From a bacterium (lineage in GTDB: Bacteria > Verrucomicrobiota > Verrucomicrobiia > Opitutales > UBA953): DNA of 8,867 bases. Shown here piece by piece: positions 1-6,523 of the stretch. The DNA lies in NCBI GenBank assembly GCA_009926645.1, contig RFOO01000027.1, positions 1 through 8,867 of the forward strand, written 5' to 3'. Both the position numbers and the translations under genes were made by a program. The stretch's first letter is position 1. Every line of letters starts with the position of its first letter. The notes beneath the pieces were generated by a model. It was not told the DNA's origin, did no database searches, and worked only from the letters and a program-made list of their open reading frames with translations.

Positions 1-502
1 TTTTTTTGGAGCGCCAAAGTTGGGTGTGTGAAAGCGCGATAATGGCAAGAATGGCGATGGTTATCTGTGCGTTAACGGCATGAATCACAGCAAAAAAGAC
101 GGCTTTGAAATTTTCATCTCCACCTAAATTAAGCCGATCTAGAAGAACGCGCAGTCCGCCAAAGATGCCTTGGAGAATCACTAAAGCGACCAAGCCATAG
201 GAGGCTCTACGAATAAGAGGACGTTTTTCCCATTTAAAATGAGTCAAAGCAATAATGAGGCAGAGTAAGCCAAGTCCAGAGGCTGCCAGTCGATGCGAGT
301 GTTCGGCGAATTTATCGATTTCGGTTAACCAGCCTGGGGGGTTGATGCTTCCATTTGACAGTGGCCAATCCAGAAAAGCCATGCCGGCTCGTATGCTTGT
401 GGTGAAGCCACCAGCTTGAAGAACCAGGATGGACCAACCGAGGGCGATGTAACAAAGCCAACGTAAGCGGTTATTACTTTTCGCTACTGCGGTGTCGTTC
501 AT
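1..502 (-). CDS. ctaA: Heme A synthase, COX15/CtaA family (N-terminal part, cut by window edge)
   Basis: This integral membrane enzyme oxidises the C8 methyl of heme O to a formyl group, making heme A for cytochrome c oxidase. The 167 visible codons read from the ATG at 502 to the left edge without a stop. About four hydrophobic segments lie near residues 15-35, 72-88, 101-120 and 134-158. Family landmarks are GGFTTSIRAGMAFLDWP (31-47), EHSHR (67-71), GGLRVL (115-120) and HAVNAQ (141-146). H70 and H141 match the two conserved histidines of the N-terminal four-helix half; H68 is an extra histidine in the first motif. Family members usually exceed 300 residues, so the second half lies outside. 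No upstream in-frame ATG exists before a stop, so 502 is the start. It follows sufE on the same strand by 88 bases. The family call is firm; the symbol could equally be cox15. Confidence 0.88.
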   Translation of the reverse strand, partial: MNDTAVAKSNNRLRWLCYIALGWSILVLQAGGFTTSIRAGMAFLDWPLSNGSINPPGWLTEIDKFAEHSHRLAASGLGLLCLIIALTHFKWEKRPLIRRASYGLVALVILQGIFGGLRVLLDRLNLGGDENFKAVFFAVIHAVNAQITIAILAIIALSHTQLWRSKK

Positions 503-590
503 TTCTAACTCACTATCAGATGCGACTTCAGCGATAGGGCAAATCCCTTTACCGAAAACTAATAGTCAAAAGAAATTTCAATAGTCGCTA

Positions 591-1007
591 TCAGCGGGAC
601 AGTGCTAACCGTCCAAAAGCTCGAATTTTACCGACCAAATTGGTGAGTCCGTTGCGACGATTGGGGGAGAGGTGTTGGGTGACGCCAACTTCGGCCAAGA
701 AATCGGCATCGGTATTAGCTACCTCGGAAGGGGAGGCTCCATCGTAAAACTCGCAAACTAAATAGGCGATACCTTTGGTAATTAAGGAATCAGCATCGCA
801 ACGAAACCGACAGACCCCATTTTCTAGGGAGGGGATGAGCCAAAGATTGGAGGTGCACCCTTCGATTAAAAATTGATCCAGTTTGAGTTCGCTCGGTAAG
901 CCAGGGGCGTTTTTAGCACGGTCGATAATATACTGAAACCTTTCGTGATGATCCGCGAGAGGTTCGAGTTCAGCAATAATCTGGTTTCGTTTTTCGCTTA
1001 GCGTCAT
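591..1007 (-). CDS. sufE: SufE-family cysteine desulfurase sulfur acceptor
   Basis: SufE takes persulfide sulfur from the cysteine desulfurase SufS, raises its activity, and hands the sulfur to the SufBCD scaffold for Fe-S cluster assembly in the cytoplasm. The protein has 138 residues, the usual family size. The acceptor cysteine is C51 within IEGCTSNLWL (48-57), the same number as the active-site cysteine of E. coli SufE. Two other family blocks are present: DADSLITKGIAYLV (72-85) and LSPNRRNGL (113-121) near the C-terminus. The start lies 5 bases after the stop of the upstream TPR gene, so the two are probably cotranscribed and perhaps translationally coupled. No Shine-Dalgarno sequence precedes the ATG. 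No sufS, sufB, sufC or sufD is visible, so this copy stands apart from any suf operon within the window. CsdE is the close alternative within the same family. Confidence 0.9.
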   Translation of the reverse strand: MTLSEKRNQIIAELEPLADHHERFQYIIDRAKNAPGLPSELKLDQFLIEGCTSNLWLIPSLENGVCRFRCDADSLITKGIAYLVCEFYDGASPSEVANTDADFLAEVGVTQHLSPNRRNGLTNLVGKIRAFGRLALSR

Positions 1008-1012
1008 GACTC

Positions 1013-2857
1013 TTAACGTCCAGCGAGAGCTTCTTGATCAAGGAAAGGTCGAGTGAGCGGCGTAAGAGATTTTTCCAAGGAGTCTCTTTGCTCTCGGGAG
1101 AGTTTGGCTTCAGATTTAATCCAAGCCAGACTTTCCTGCCAGATGATCGGTGAAGGTCGACGCATCTTAAGAAGGGATTCAAGTTCATCTGGAACAGATT
1201 TACGTGTGCCATAGGCCTCGGTTTCTCCTGCCAGAATGCGTGCACTGATGTAATCGGCGCGAAGTTGAGAATATCGCGGGTAAGATTTTACTCCTGATTC
1301 TAGGACACGGACGGCCGCTTCGGCGGCGTGAATCGATTTCAGCTTTTTACCGACAGAACGATAAGCTTCAGGGCCTAACTTGTCGGACTTAAGAAATTCC
1401 ATGAGATAACGGTCGCCGATTTTTTTATCGGCTTCGGCTGCTTTTTCATCTTTTTTATTTCGTGCGTGATAAGCAATGCCGACCAAAGCTTGGACGGTTG
1501 GTAGATTGGAAGAGAAATAGGTGCGATCGACGGCATTGACCTGCTCGAATTGAGCAATAACTTTGTCGGGATTGTTGCTATTGAGTAATGCCTCTAAGTG
1601 GAGAGCGGCAAAAGTAGCACGATCAAAACCGCGATCGGCTGCTACTTTAACGAGTTGAGCGGTAATCCCATCGTAGCCACGTTCTGTTGCAAAATTAGCT
1701 AAAGCTAACATGGCCGCAGAGCTATTAGAGAATCGTTCGGCTATGAGGCTTAACTGTTTATCATAATCATCTTTTAATCCTAGACGATCCAGCAACTGAA
1801 GCTTTTGCAATTGAGGGAAGGGTGCTTTCTCGTCGAGTTTGATGCGTTCTTCGGTTACAGCTAAAGCAATTTTGGGCTGACCAAGCAAAATATGGAAGCG
1901 AGCTTGTTGAGAGTAGATTGCATCCCGAATTTTATTTTCGGCGAAATCGCCACTTCGCTTATCAAGCAAGTTGATGGCTTCAGAATTTTTACCGCCATCA
2001 AAGAGAGCCCGTGCTTTTAATAGTATGCCACTGGCTTGTTGGTCGAGCTGGTGGGTATTGATTAAGTTAACGCTTTCAGCGTATCGTCCAACCCAGTAGA
2101 GGGAGGTGGCTGCGGCGAGAGCCAAAGTTTGCTGGGTTACCACGGGGAATTCCTTCCCAGCCGCTAGGAGTTTAAGACTTTGCTCGATGACTTCTTCGTC
2201 CCGCTCCCTTAATTGTAACAATTGGAAATAACGCTCTAAGTACTGAGCTCCCATCGGATCGCTCGCATTGACATACTCTAAGCCATGTCGAAGGGTTTGA
2301 ATGGCCTCATCTGTTCGGTTATAATTATTGTGTAAGATGTTGGCAAATAACAACTTACCTTTAATATTTCCGGGGCTGATTCGTACTGCTACTTGGGATA
2401 GGTTGAGGGCCTGAGGGATTTGATTAGCCGCTTCCGCCTCTAGGGCTTGGGAAACGAAGTGTTCGCTTACCTTGGTGAGGTGTTCCTCCTTTAAAGCGGC
2501 TACGTTTTCGGGGTTATCCTTCATTTTTGAGAGCGTTAGTCGCACTAACTGCCCTAGGACTGGATCTCTGACTAAGTCCGCCATGACGTAGTTTTCACGA
2601 ACATAGCGGATAACCGCATCATTTCCCTTCGTTAGCGGAAGGCCGGCGAGGAGCACAATCTCGGCATCGAGGTTTTCCTTGGTCTTTTTGATGTCTTTTG
2701 CGTCGTTTTTCGAGTTTTTAGGCGAATCTTTTACGCTGTTTTGGGCTGATTTTACTGGCGATTCTGCTTCAGTTTGTGGGGCGGGATTGACCTGAGCAAT
2801 AGCCTGACAGCATAGCGACCAGGTAAAGAAAGAGAGCAGGGAAAGGCGTCTTAGCAT
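1013..2857 (-). CDS. Secreted tetratricopeptide-repeat protein of unknown function
   Basis: The 614-residue protein opens with a signal peptide: basic n-region MLRR, a hydrophobic core to about residue 17, and a likely cleavage site after A-I-A (residue 21). Two cysteines sit at 16-17, but the residues before them do not make a convincing lipobox, so export to the periplasm or outside is favoured over lipidation. Residues 30-62 form a Lys/Asp/Asn/Ser-rich, probably disordered linker. The rest is mostly helical and alanine/leucine-rich, with helix pairs resembling TPR units near 134-200, 243-300 and 311-345, for example the Y-x-x-G-R-x-A-E-S pattern around 254-262. TPR arrays are protein-binding scaffolds; the partner cannot be read from sequence. 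It is the first visible minus-strand gene and diverges from rpsL across 171 bases. The start codon is the one that yields the signal peptide. Confidence 0.75.
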   Translation of the reverse strand: MLRRLSLLSFFTWSLCCQAIAQVNPAPQTEAESPVKSAQNSVKDSPKNSKNDAKDIKKTKENLDAEIVLLAGLPLTKGNDAVIRYVRENYVMADLVRDPVLGQLVRLTLSKMKDNPENVAALKEEHLTKVSEHFVSQALEAEAANQIPQALNLSQVAVRISPGNIKGKLLFANILHNNYNRTDEAIQTLRHGLEYVNASDPMGAQYLERYFQLLQLRERDEEVIEQSLKLLAAGKEFPVVTQQTLALAAATSLYWVGRYAESVNLINTHQLDQQASGILLKARALFDGGKNSEAINLLDKRSGDFAENKIRDAIYSQQARFHILLGQPKIALAVTEERIKLDEKAPFPQLQKLQLLDRLGLKDDYDKQLSLIAERFSNSSAAMLALANFATERGYDGITAQLVKVAADRGFDRATFAALHLEALLNSNNPDKVIAQFEQVNAVDRTYFSSNLPTVQALVGIAYHARNKKDEKAAEADKKIGDRYLMEFLKSDKLGPEAYRSVGKKLKSIHAAEAAVRVLESGVKSYPRYSQLRADYISARILAGETEAYGTRKSVPDELESLLKMRRPSPIIWQESLAWIKSEAKLSREQRDSLEKSLTPLTRPFLDQEALAGR

Positions 2858-2893
2858 GGCGGGGTGGCGATACTTGCCTGTCCTCGTTAAATT

Positions 2894-2931
2894 GTCTCGC
2901 CCAAAACGCAGCCCAAGGGGCTTTCTGAGAC
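2894..2931 (+). repeat. Nested inverted repeat upstream of rpsL
   Basis: The outer arms are GTCTC (2894-2898) and GAGAC (2927-2931), extendable inward by one G-T pair. Inside lies a perfect 5-bp hairpin, AGCCC (2910-2914), loop AAG, GGGCT (2918-2922). It could be a protein-binding site or an RNA structure on either strand. It is short of a Rho-independent terminator because the bases after GGGCT are TTCTGAG rather than a T tract. Confidence 0.4.
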
Positions 2932-2954
2932 GGTCGGTAAAGAAATCTTAAAAT
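2925..2954 (+). promoter_or_regulatory. Possible promoter for the rpsL operon
   Basis: CTGAGA (2925-2930) resembles a -35 box at four of six positions, and TAAAAT (2949-2954) resembles a -10 box at five of six. The spacer is 18 bases. Transcription would begin near 2961, about 68 bases before the rpsL start. The -35 match is weak and overlaps the right arm of the inverted repeat at 2927-2931, so this is a candidate only. Confidence 0.28.
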
Positions 2955-2973
2955 CTCCGCACTTTCCGCTTGC

Positions 2974-2992
2974 AGGAGGGTCTTAGAACCCT
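2974..2992 (+). promoter_or_regulatory. AGGAGGG sequence overlapping a hairpin upstream of rpsL
   Basis: AGGAGGG (2974-2980) is the only strong Shine-Dalgarno-like sequence found upstream of a gene in this window. Its 3' part belongs to a 5-bp stem, AGGGT (2977-2981) with ACCCT (2988-2992) around the loop CTTAGA. An ATG follows directly at 2993, in frame with rpsL, but 13 bases separate AGGAGG from it, longer than usual. The conserved rpsL start is at 3029, too far to be served unless the leader folds. Confidence 0.45.
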
Positions 2993-3028
2993 ATGCCACA
3001 ACCCTCTTTTCCCTATTTCTTTAGGTCC

Positions 3029-3412
3029 ATGCCTACCATCAACCAGCTCGTTCGTAAACCGCGTCTTGCCCCTAAGGCCAAGTCCAAGTCTCCGGCCTTG
3101 AACAATTCGCCCTTCCGTCGTGGCGTTTGCGTTCAAGTTATGATTCGCACTCCGAAGAAGCCAAATTCTGCACAACGCAAAGTGGCCAAAGTGCGTCTCA
3201 CCAATGGGCAGGAAGTAATCACTTACATTCCTGACGAAGGGCACAAACTCCAAGAGCACTCGGTGGTCTTGGTTCGTGGTGGTCGTGTGAAAGACCTTCC
3301 TGGTGTACGTTACCACATCGTTCGTGGTCCGCTCGATTGTTCGGGTGTCGAAAAACGTCGCCGTTCTCGCTCCAAGTATGGCGTGAAGCGTCCTAAAGAA
3401 AAGAAAGCCTAA
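3029..3412 (+). CDS. rpsL: 30S ribosomal protein S12
   Basis: S12 lies at the decoding centre of the small subunit and affects tRNA selection accuracy. The 127 residues carry the family signatures TPKKPNSA (41-48), RVKDLPGVRYH (86-96), LDCSGV (102-107) and RSKYGVKRPK near the C-terminus. K44, equivalent to E. coli K43, and K88 are both lysine, so the classic streptomycin-resistance positions are wild type. The start at 3029 (MPTINQLVRKPR) is chosen because it matches the conserved family N-terminus; an in-frame ATG at 2993 would add 12 unconserved residues (MPQPSFPYFFRS). An AGGT sits only 3 bases before the chosen ATG, too close for a standard ribosome binding site. It heads the plus-strand operon, with rpsG 17 bases downstream. 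Family identity is certain; only the start is open. Confidence 0.97.
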   Translation: MPTINQLVRKPRLAPKAKSKSPALNNSPFRRGVCVQVMIRTPKKPNSAQRKVAKVRLTNGQEVITYIPDEGHKLQEHSVVLVRGGRVKDLPGVRYHIVRGPLDCSGVEKRRRSRSKYGVKRPKEKKA

Positions 3413-3429
3413 TTTAATTTTTCACTTTT

Positions 3430-3903
3430 ATGTCACGTCGTCGTAAAGCCGTTAAGCGCACCCACCAACCAGATTCCCGTTATGGCAGTCCTCTGGTTAG
3501 CCAGCTCATCAACATGGTGATGAAGTCGGGAAAGAAATCTTTAGCTCAAAGCATCGTCTATGGTGCGATTGAAAAAGTTTCCGAAAAATTAGTGAAAGGA
3601 AATCCCGTCGAACTCTTGCTCGGCGCTCTCGAAAATTGCCGTCCTAAGCTTGAAGTGAAGAGCCGCCGCGTTGGTGGTGCTACTTATCAAGTACCTGTTG
3701 AAGTCAGCCACGAGCGTCAAAACAGCATGGCTCTTCGCTGGGTTGTTTTAGCCGCTGAAGGACGGAAAGGCGTTTCGATGGCAGAAGCTCTCGCCGCCGA
3801 AATTGTTGATGCTTACAACAATACTGGAAACGTCGTGAAGAAGCGCGAGGAAACTCACAAAATGGCTCAAGCTAACCGCGCCTTCGCTCACCTCCGCTGG
3901 TAA
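3430..3903 (+). CDS. rpsG: 30S ribosomal protein S7
   Basis: S7 is a primary 16S rRNA binding protein that nucleates assembly of the head of the small subunit and borders the E site. It has 157 residues, a normal bacterial length. Landmarks are MSRRRKAVKR at the N-terminus, RVGGATYQVPVEV (80-92) and the C-terminal HKMAQANRAFAHLRW. The leader between rpsL and this gene is 17 bases with no G and no Shine-Dalgarno sequence. In E. coli the S7 autoregulatory site lies in the rpsL-rpsG gap; this gap is too short to hold a comparable structure, so any feedback by S7 must act elsewhere. fusA follows after 47 bases. Confidence 0.97.
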   Translation: MSRRRKAVKRTHQPDSRYGSPLVSQLINMVMKSGKKSLAQSIVYGAIEKVSEKLVKGNPVELLLGALENCRPKLEVKSRRVGGATYQVPVEVSHERQNSMALRWVVLAAEGRKGVSMAEALAAEIVDAYNNTGNVVKKREETHKMAQANRAFAHLRW

Positions 3904-3927
3904 AAATTTACTCTTACACAAACTTTT

Positions 3928-3942
3928 AGGCCGAGCCTTAGG
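3928..3942 (+). promoter_or_regulatory. Small hairpin and weak ribosome binding site before fusA
   Basis: AGGC (3928-3931), triloop CGA, GCCT (3935-3938) makes a 4-bp hairpin. Two bases later AGG (3940-3942) lies 8 bases before the fusA ATG, the best-placed Shine-Dalgarno-like match before any ribosomal gene here, though only three to four bases long. The hairpin may hold this site exposed next to the start. It is small enough to be chance. Confidence 0.3.
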
Positions 3943-3950
3943 TTCCGACC

Positions 3951-6098
3951 ATGTCAATCACCCTCTCCAAACTTAATTCATCAAACCGGAAGTTCCCCTT
4001 GGAATACACCCGGAACATCGGCATTGCTGCTCACATTGACGCGGGCAAGACAACGACGACCGAGCGTATTCTTTTCTACACCGGTGTTGTGCACAAGATG
4101 GGTGAAGTGCACGAAGGCACGGCGACTACCGACTGGATGGAGCAGGAGCGCGAGCGTGGTATCACCATTACCGCGGCGGCTATCTCTGCTGGTTGGAAAA
4201 CTAAAGAAGGTCCTTTTGCTAACATTGATCACCGTATTAACATTATCGATACACCTGGCCACGTAGACTTCACTGCTGAAGTTGAGCGTTCCTTGCGTGT
4301 CTTGGATGGTGCGGTCGCTGTTTTCTGTGCTGTTGCTGGCGTACAACCTCAGTCCGAAACGGTATGGCGTCAGATGAATAAGTATCGCGTTCCACGCATT
4401 GCTTTCGTCAATAAGATGGATCGTACTGGCGCTGATTATTTTGGTGCAGTTGATGACATTCGCACCAAGTTGAAAGGTAATGCTCACCCTCTCTTTATTC
4501 CGATCGGTCAAGGAGAAGAATTTAAGGGTCTCATCGATTTGATTAAGAACGTCGCTTATCTTTACGACGAAAAGGATCCTCGTGGCATGAAGTTTGATGT
4601 CGTTGAAATTCCTGAAGCCCAAAAAGCCGAAGCGAAGAAATGGCGCGATGGACTGCTTGAGGCTTTAGCTGATTTTGATGACGTTCTGGCCAACAAATAC
4701 CTCGAAGGTCAGGAAATTACCGTCGAAGAAATTCGTCATGGTATTCGTAAGGCAACCCTTTCGATGAATTTCATCGGGGTCATTCCTGGTTCCGCTTTCA
4801 AAAATAAAGGCGTACAGATGTTGCTCGACTGCGTCGTCGACTTCTTGCCTTCTCCAATCGACATGGGTGGTCAGCGTGCCTTCACCGATGATGGTGAAAG
4901 CGAAATTCGCATCAATGCCGATGACAGCCAAAAAGTTACTGGCCTTTGCTTTAAGTTGTGGGCCGATCCTTTCGTCGGTCAGCTCGTCTTCTTCCGTGTT
5001 TACCGCGGTCAACTGAAGAAAGGTGATAACCTTTACAATCCTCGCACCCGTTCCAACGAGCGCATCTCTCGCATTGTTCTCTTGCGTGCGATGGACCGTG
5101 AAGAAATCGACGTCGCCTACTCGGGTGACATTTGTGCTATTATCGGACCGAAGGATGTTATTACTGGCGATACTCTCACTTTGGAGGACGACCTAGTTCT
5201 TGAACCACCTACTTTCGCCGATCCTGTTATCTCGATGTCCATCGAGCCCAACTCCAAGGCCGACCAAGAGCGTCTTTCGATTGGTCTACAGCGTTTAGCA
5301 AAAGAAGATCCTACTTTCCGTGTTTCTTCCAATCAAGAAACGGGACAGACTCTGATTTCTGGAATGGGTGAGTTACACCTTGAAATCATTGTCGATCGTC
5401 TGAAGCGCGAATTTAAAGTCGAAGCGAAATCGGGTAAGCCACAAATTTCCTATCGTGAAACCATCACGACCAGTGCGGACGGAGTTGGTAAATTTATCCG
5501 TCAGTCAGGTGGTCGCGGTCAGTATGGTCACGCTGAAATTAAACTCGAAGCTAACCCTGGTAAGGGTACCGAAATCGTTAACGAAATCGTCGGAGGTGTT
5601 ATTCCTAAAGAATACATCAAGCCTACGATTGAAGGTATTAACGAAGCCGCGAACAATGGAACGGTCGCTGGTTATCCCGTAATCGATTTCAAGGCTCGTA
5701 TCGTTTTTGGCTCTTTCCACGAAGTCGATTCAAACGAAATGGCCTTTAAGATGGCAGGTATCTTCGCGTTCAAGGATGCGATGAAAGACGCTAAGCCAAT
5801 CTTGCTTGAGCCTATCATGAAAGTCGAAGTGGTGACTCCAGAAGAGTACCAAGGCGATATCATGGGCGACTTGAATCGTCGTCGTGGCCAAATTCAAGGC
5901 ATGGAAACCAAGTCTGGCCTTTGTAATATTAACTGTCTCGTGCCTTTAGCCGAAATGTTTGGTTACGCCACCGACGTTCGCTCGCTCTCTAAAGGTCGTG
6001 CTTCTTACACCATGGAACCAAGCAACTTCGCTCAAGTTCCTGCAAATATTCTCAAGCAAGTTGTCGAGACTTCTTCTCGCGCACCTGCTCGTACCTAA
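3951..6098 (+). CDS. fusA: Translation elongation factor G
   Basis: EF-G is the GTPase that drives translocation of tRNA and mRNA on the ribosome and also helps recycle ribosomes. It has 715 residues, slightly above the usual 690-705. GTPase motifs are intact: P-loop AHIDAGKT (27-34), switch I RGITI (69-73), DTPGH (100-104) and NKMD (154-157), followed by GSAF for the guanine base further on. Downstream domains include the FRVYRG region of domain II, SGMGELHLEII of domain III, and the domain IV stretch with RQSGGRGQYGHAEI. The start gives a short N-terminal lead (MSITLSKLNSSNRKF) before the conserved LEYTRNIGI. It sits between rpsG and rpsJ. The usual tuf gene does not follow; rpsJ begins 27 bases after the stop. 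The protein looks fully functional. Confidence 0.98.
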   Translation: MSITLSKLNSSNRKFPLEYTRNIGIAAHIDAGKTTTTERILFYTGVVHKMGEVHEGTATTDWMEQERERGITITAAAISAGWKTKEGPFANIDHRINIIDTPGHVDFTAEVERSLRVLDGAVAVFCAVAGVQPQSETVWRQMNKYRVPRIAFVNKMDRTGADYFGAVDDIRTKLKGNAHPLFIPIGQGEEFKGLIDLIKNVAYLYDEKDPRGMKFDVVEIPEAQKAEAKKWRDGLLEALADFDDVLANKYLEGQEITVEEIRHGIRKATLSMNFIGVIPGSAFKNKGVQMLLDCVVDFLPSPIDMGGQRAFTDDGESEIRINADDSQKVTGLCFKLWADPFVGQLVFFRVYRGQLKKGDNLYNPRTRSNERISRIVLLRAMDREEIDVAYSGDICAIIGPKDVITGDTLTLEDDLVLEPPTFADPVISMSIEPNSKADQERLSIGLQRLAKEDPTFRVSSNQETGQTLISGMGELHLEIIVDRLKREFKVEAKSGKPQISYRETITTSADGVGKFIRQSGGRGQYGHAEIKLEANPGKGTEIVNEIVGGVIPKEYIKPTIEGINEAANNGTVAGYPVIDFKARIVFGSFHEVDSNEMAFKMAGIFAFKDAMKDAKPILLEPIMKVEVVTPEEYQGDIMGDLNRRRGQIQGMETKSGLCNINCLVPLAEMFGYATDVRSLSKGRASYTMEPSNFAQVPANILKQVVETSSRAPART

Positions 6099-6125
6099 TC
6101 TCTCAATCCTCACTACACTTCTCCG
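6099..6125 (+). promoter_or_regulatory. G-depleted fusA-rpsJ spacer without Shine-Dalgarno
   Basis: From 6092, within the fusA end, to 6124 there are 33 consecutive bases without G, dominated by C and T. The only G in the spacer is the base just before the rpsJ ATG. There is no AGG or GAG for anti-Shine-Dalgarno pairing, so rpsJ probably starts through an unstructured leader, S1-like binding or coupling to fusA. Confidence 0.4.
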
Positions 6126-6437
6126 ATGGCTAGCCTGATGAAAATTCGTATCAAACTTAAAGGGTTTGATTATCGTATGGTGGATCAATCCGCTAACGAA
6201 ATTGTTGATACCGCTAAGCGCACGGGCGCCCGCGTTTCTGGTCCTATTCCTCTGCCAACCGCAGTCGAGCGACTCACAGTGAACCGTTCTCCCCACGTCG
6301 ACAAAAAGTCGATGGATCAATTTGAAATCCGTACCCACAAGCGCCTGATTGAAATTATCGAGCCTAATGCGCAGACCGTCGACGAGTTGCGTAAGCTCAA
6401 TATGCCCTCTGGCGTGAACATTAACATCATCGCCTAA
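6126..6437 (+). CDS. rpsJ: 30S ribosomal protein S10
   Basis: S10 is a small-subunit head protein that also serves as NusE in transcription antitermination. The protein has 103 residues, the same length as E. coli S10. Conserved blocks are TAKRTGARVSGPIPLPT (29-45), SPHV (55-58) and FEIRTHKRL (66-74). Initiation at 6126 (MASLMKIRIKLKG) fits the family length; an internal ATG at 6138 would remove four residues and is less likely. In many bacteria rpsJ opens the S10 operon directly before rplC. Here it is 27 bases after fusA and 128 bases before rplC, so it behaves as the last gene of the str group. The identification is certain. Confidence 0.97.
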   Translation: MASLMKIRIKLKGFDYRMVDQSANEIVDTAKRTGARVSGPIPLPTAVERLTVNRSPHVDKKSMDQFEIRTHKRLIEIIEPNAQTVDELRKLNMPSGVNINIIA

Positions 6438-6523
6438 ACTTTTAACCCTCAACCTAAACCTCAAACGCAGGCGCCGCCAGGACCAAGACTCCGCAAGGAA
6501 TCCAAAGCCTAAAGCAGGTCATT

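Larger units (their letters stand above)
2858..3028. promoter_or_regulatory. Divergent intergenic region between the TPR gene and rpsL
   Basis: This 171-base stretch must hold the start signals of both the minus-strand TPR/sufE block and the plus-strand ribosomal block. It contains a nested inverted repeat (2894-2931), a possible sigma-70-like promoter (2925-2954), an AGGAGGG sequence leading into a 5-bp hairpin (2974-2992), and a G-free tract (2996-3023) just before the rpsL start. No convincing promoter was found for the minus-strand gene. Expecting regulatory sites here is solid; assigning each site is inference. Confidence 0.6.

Noticed and set aside
564..569. TTGACT on the minus strand as a -35 box for ctaA
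   Set aside because: No acceptable -10 element occurs at 16-18 bases downstream, so I do not call a promoter.
2910..2926. AGCCC-AAG-GGGCT as a Rho-independent terminator
   Set aside because: The stem is only 5 bp and the following bases are not a T tract on either strand; no gene ends here.
2856..2951. Plus-strand 31-codon basic ORF (MAGWRYLPV...) ahead of rpsL
   Set aside because: It has no ribosome binding site, its ATG overlaps the opposite-strand TPR start codon, and it would begin upstream of the likely rpsL promoter. Chance is the simpler explanation.
2993..3028. Calling rpsL from the upstream ATG at 2993
   Set aside because: The added residues MPQPSFPYFFRS are outside the conserved S12 N-terminus; kept as an open question among the findings.
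3981..4622. Long antisense open frame inside fusA
   Set aside because: It lies wholly opposite an intact EF-G gene, resembles no family, and reflects the codon bias of the sense gene.
5946..6464. Antisense open frame across the fusA end and rpsJ
   Set aside because: It overlaps two certain genes on the other strand and crosses their spacer; no recognisable protein features.
6458..6523. Upstream in-frame extension of the 12-codon leader ORF
   Set aside because: The frame is open but offers no ATG, GTG or TTG start before 6524, so it is probably not translated.
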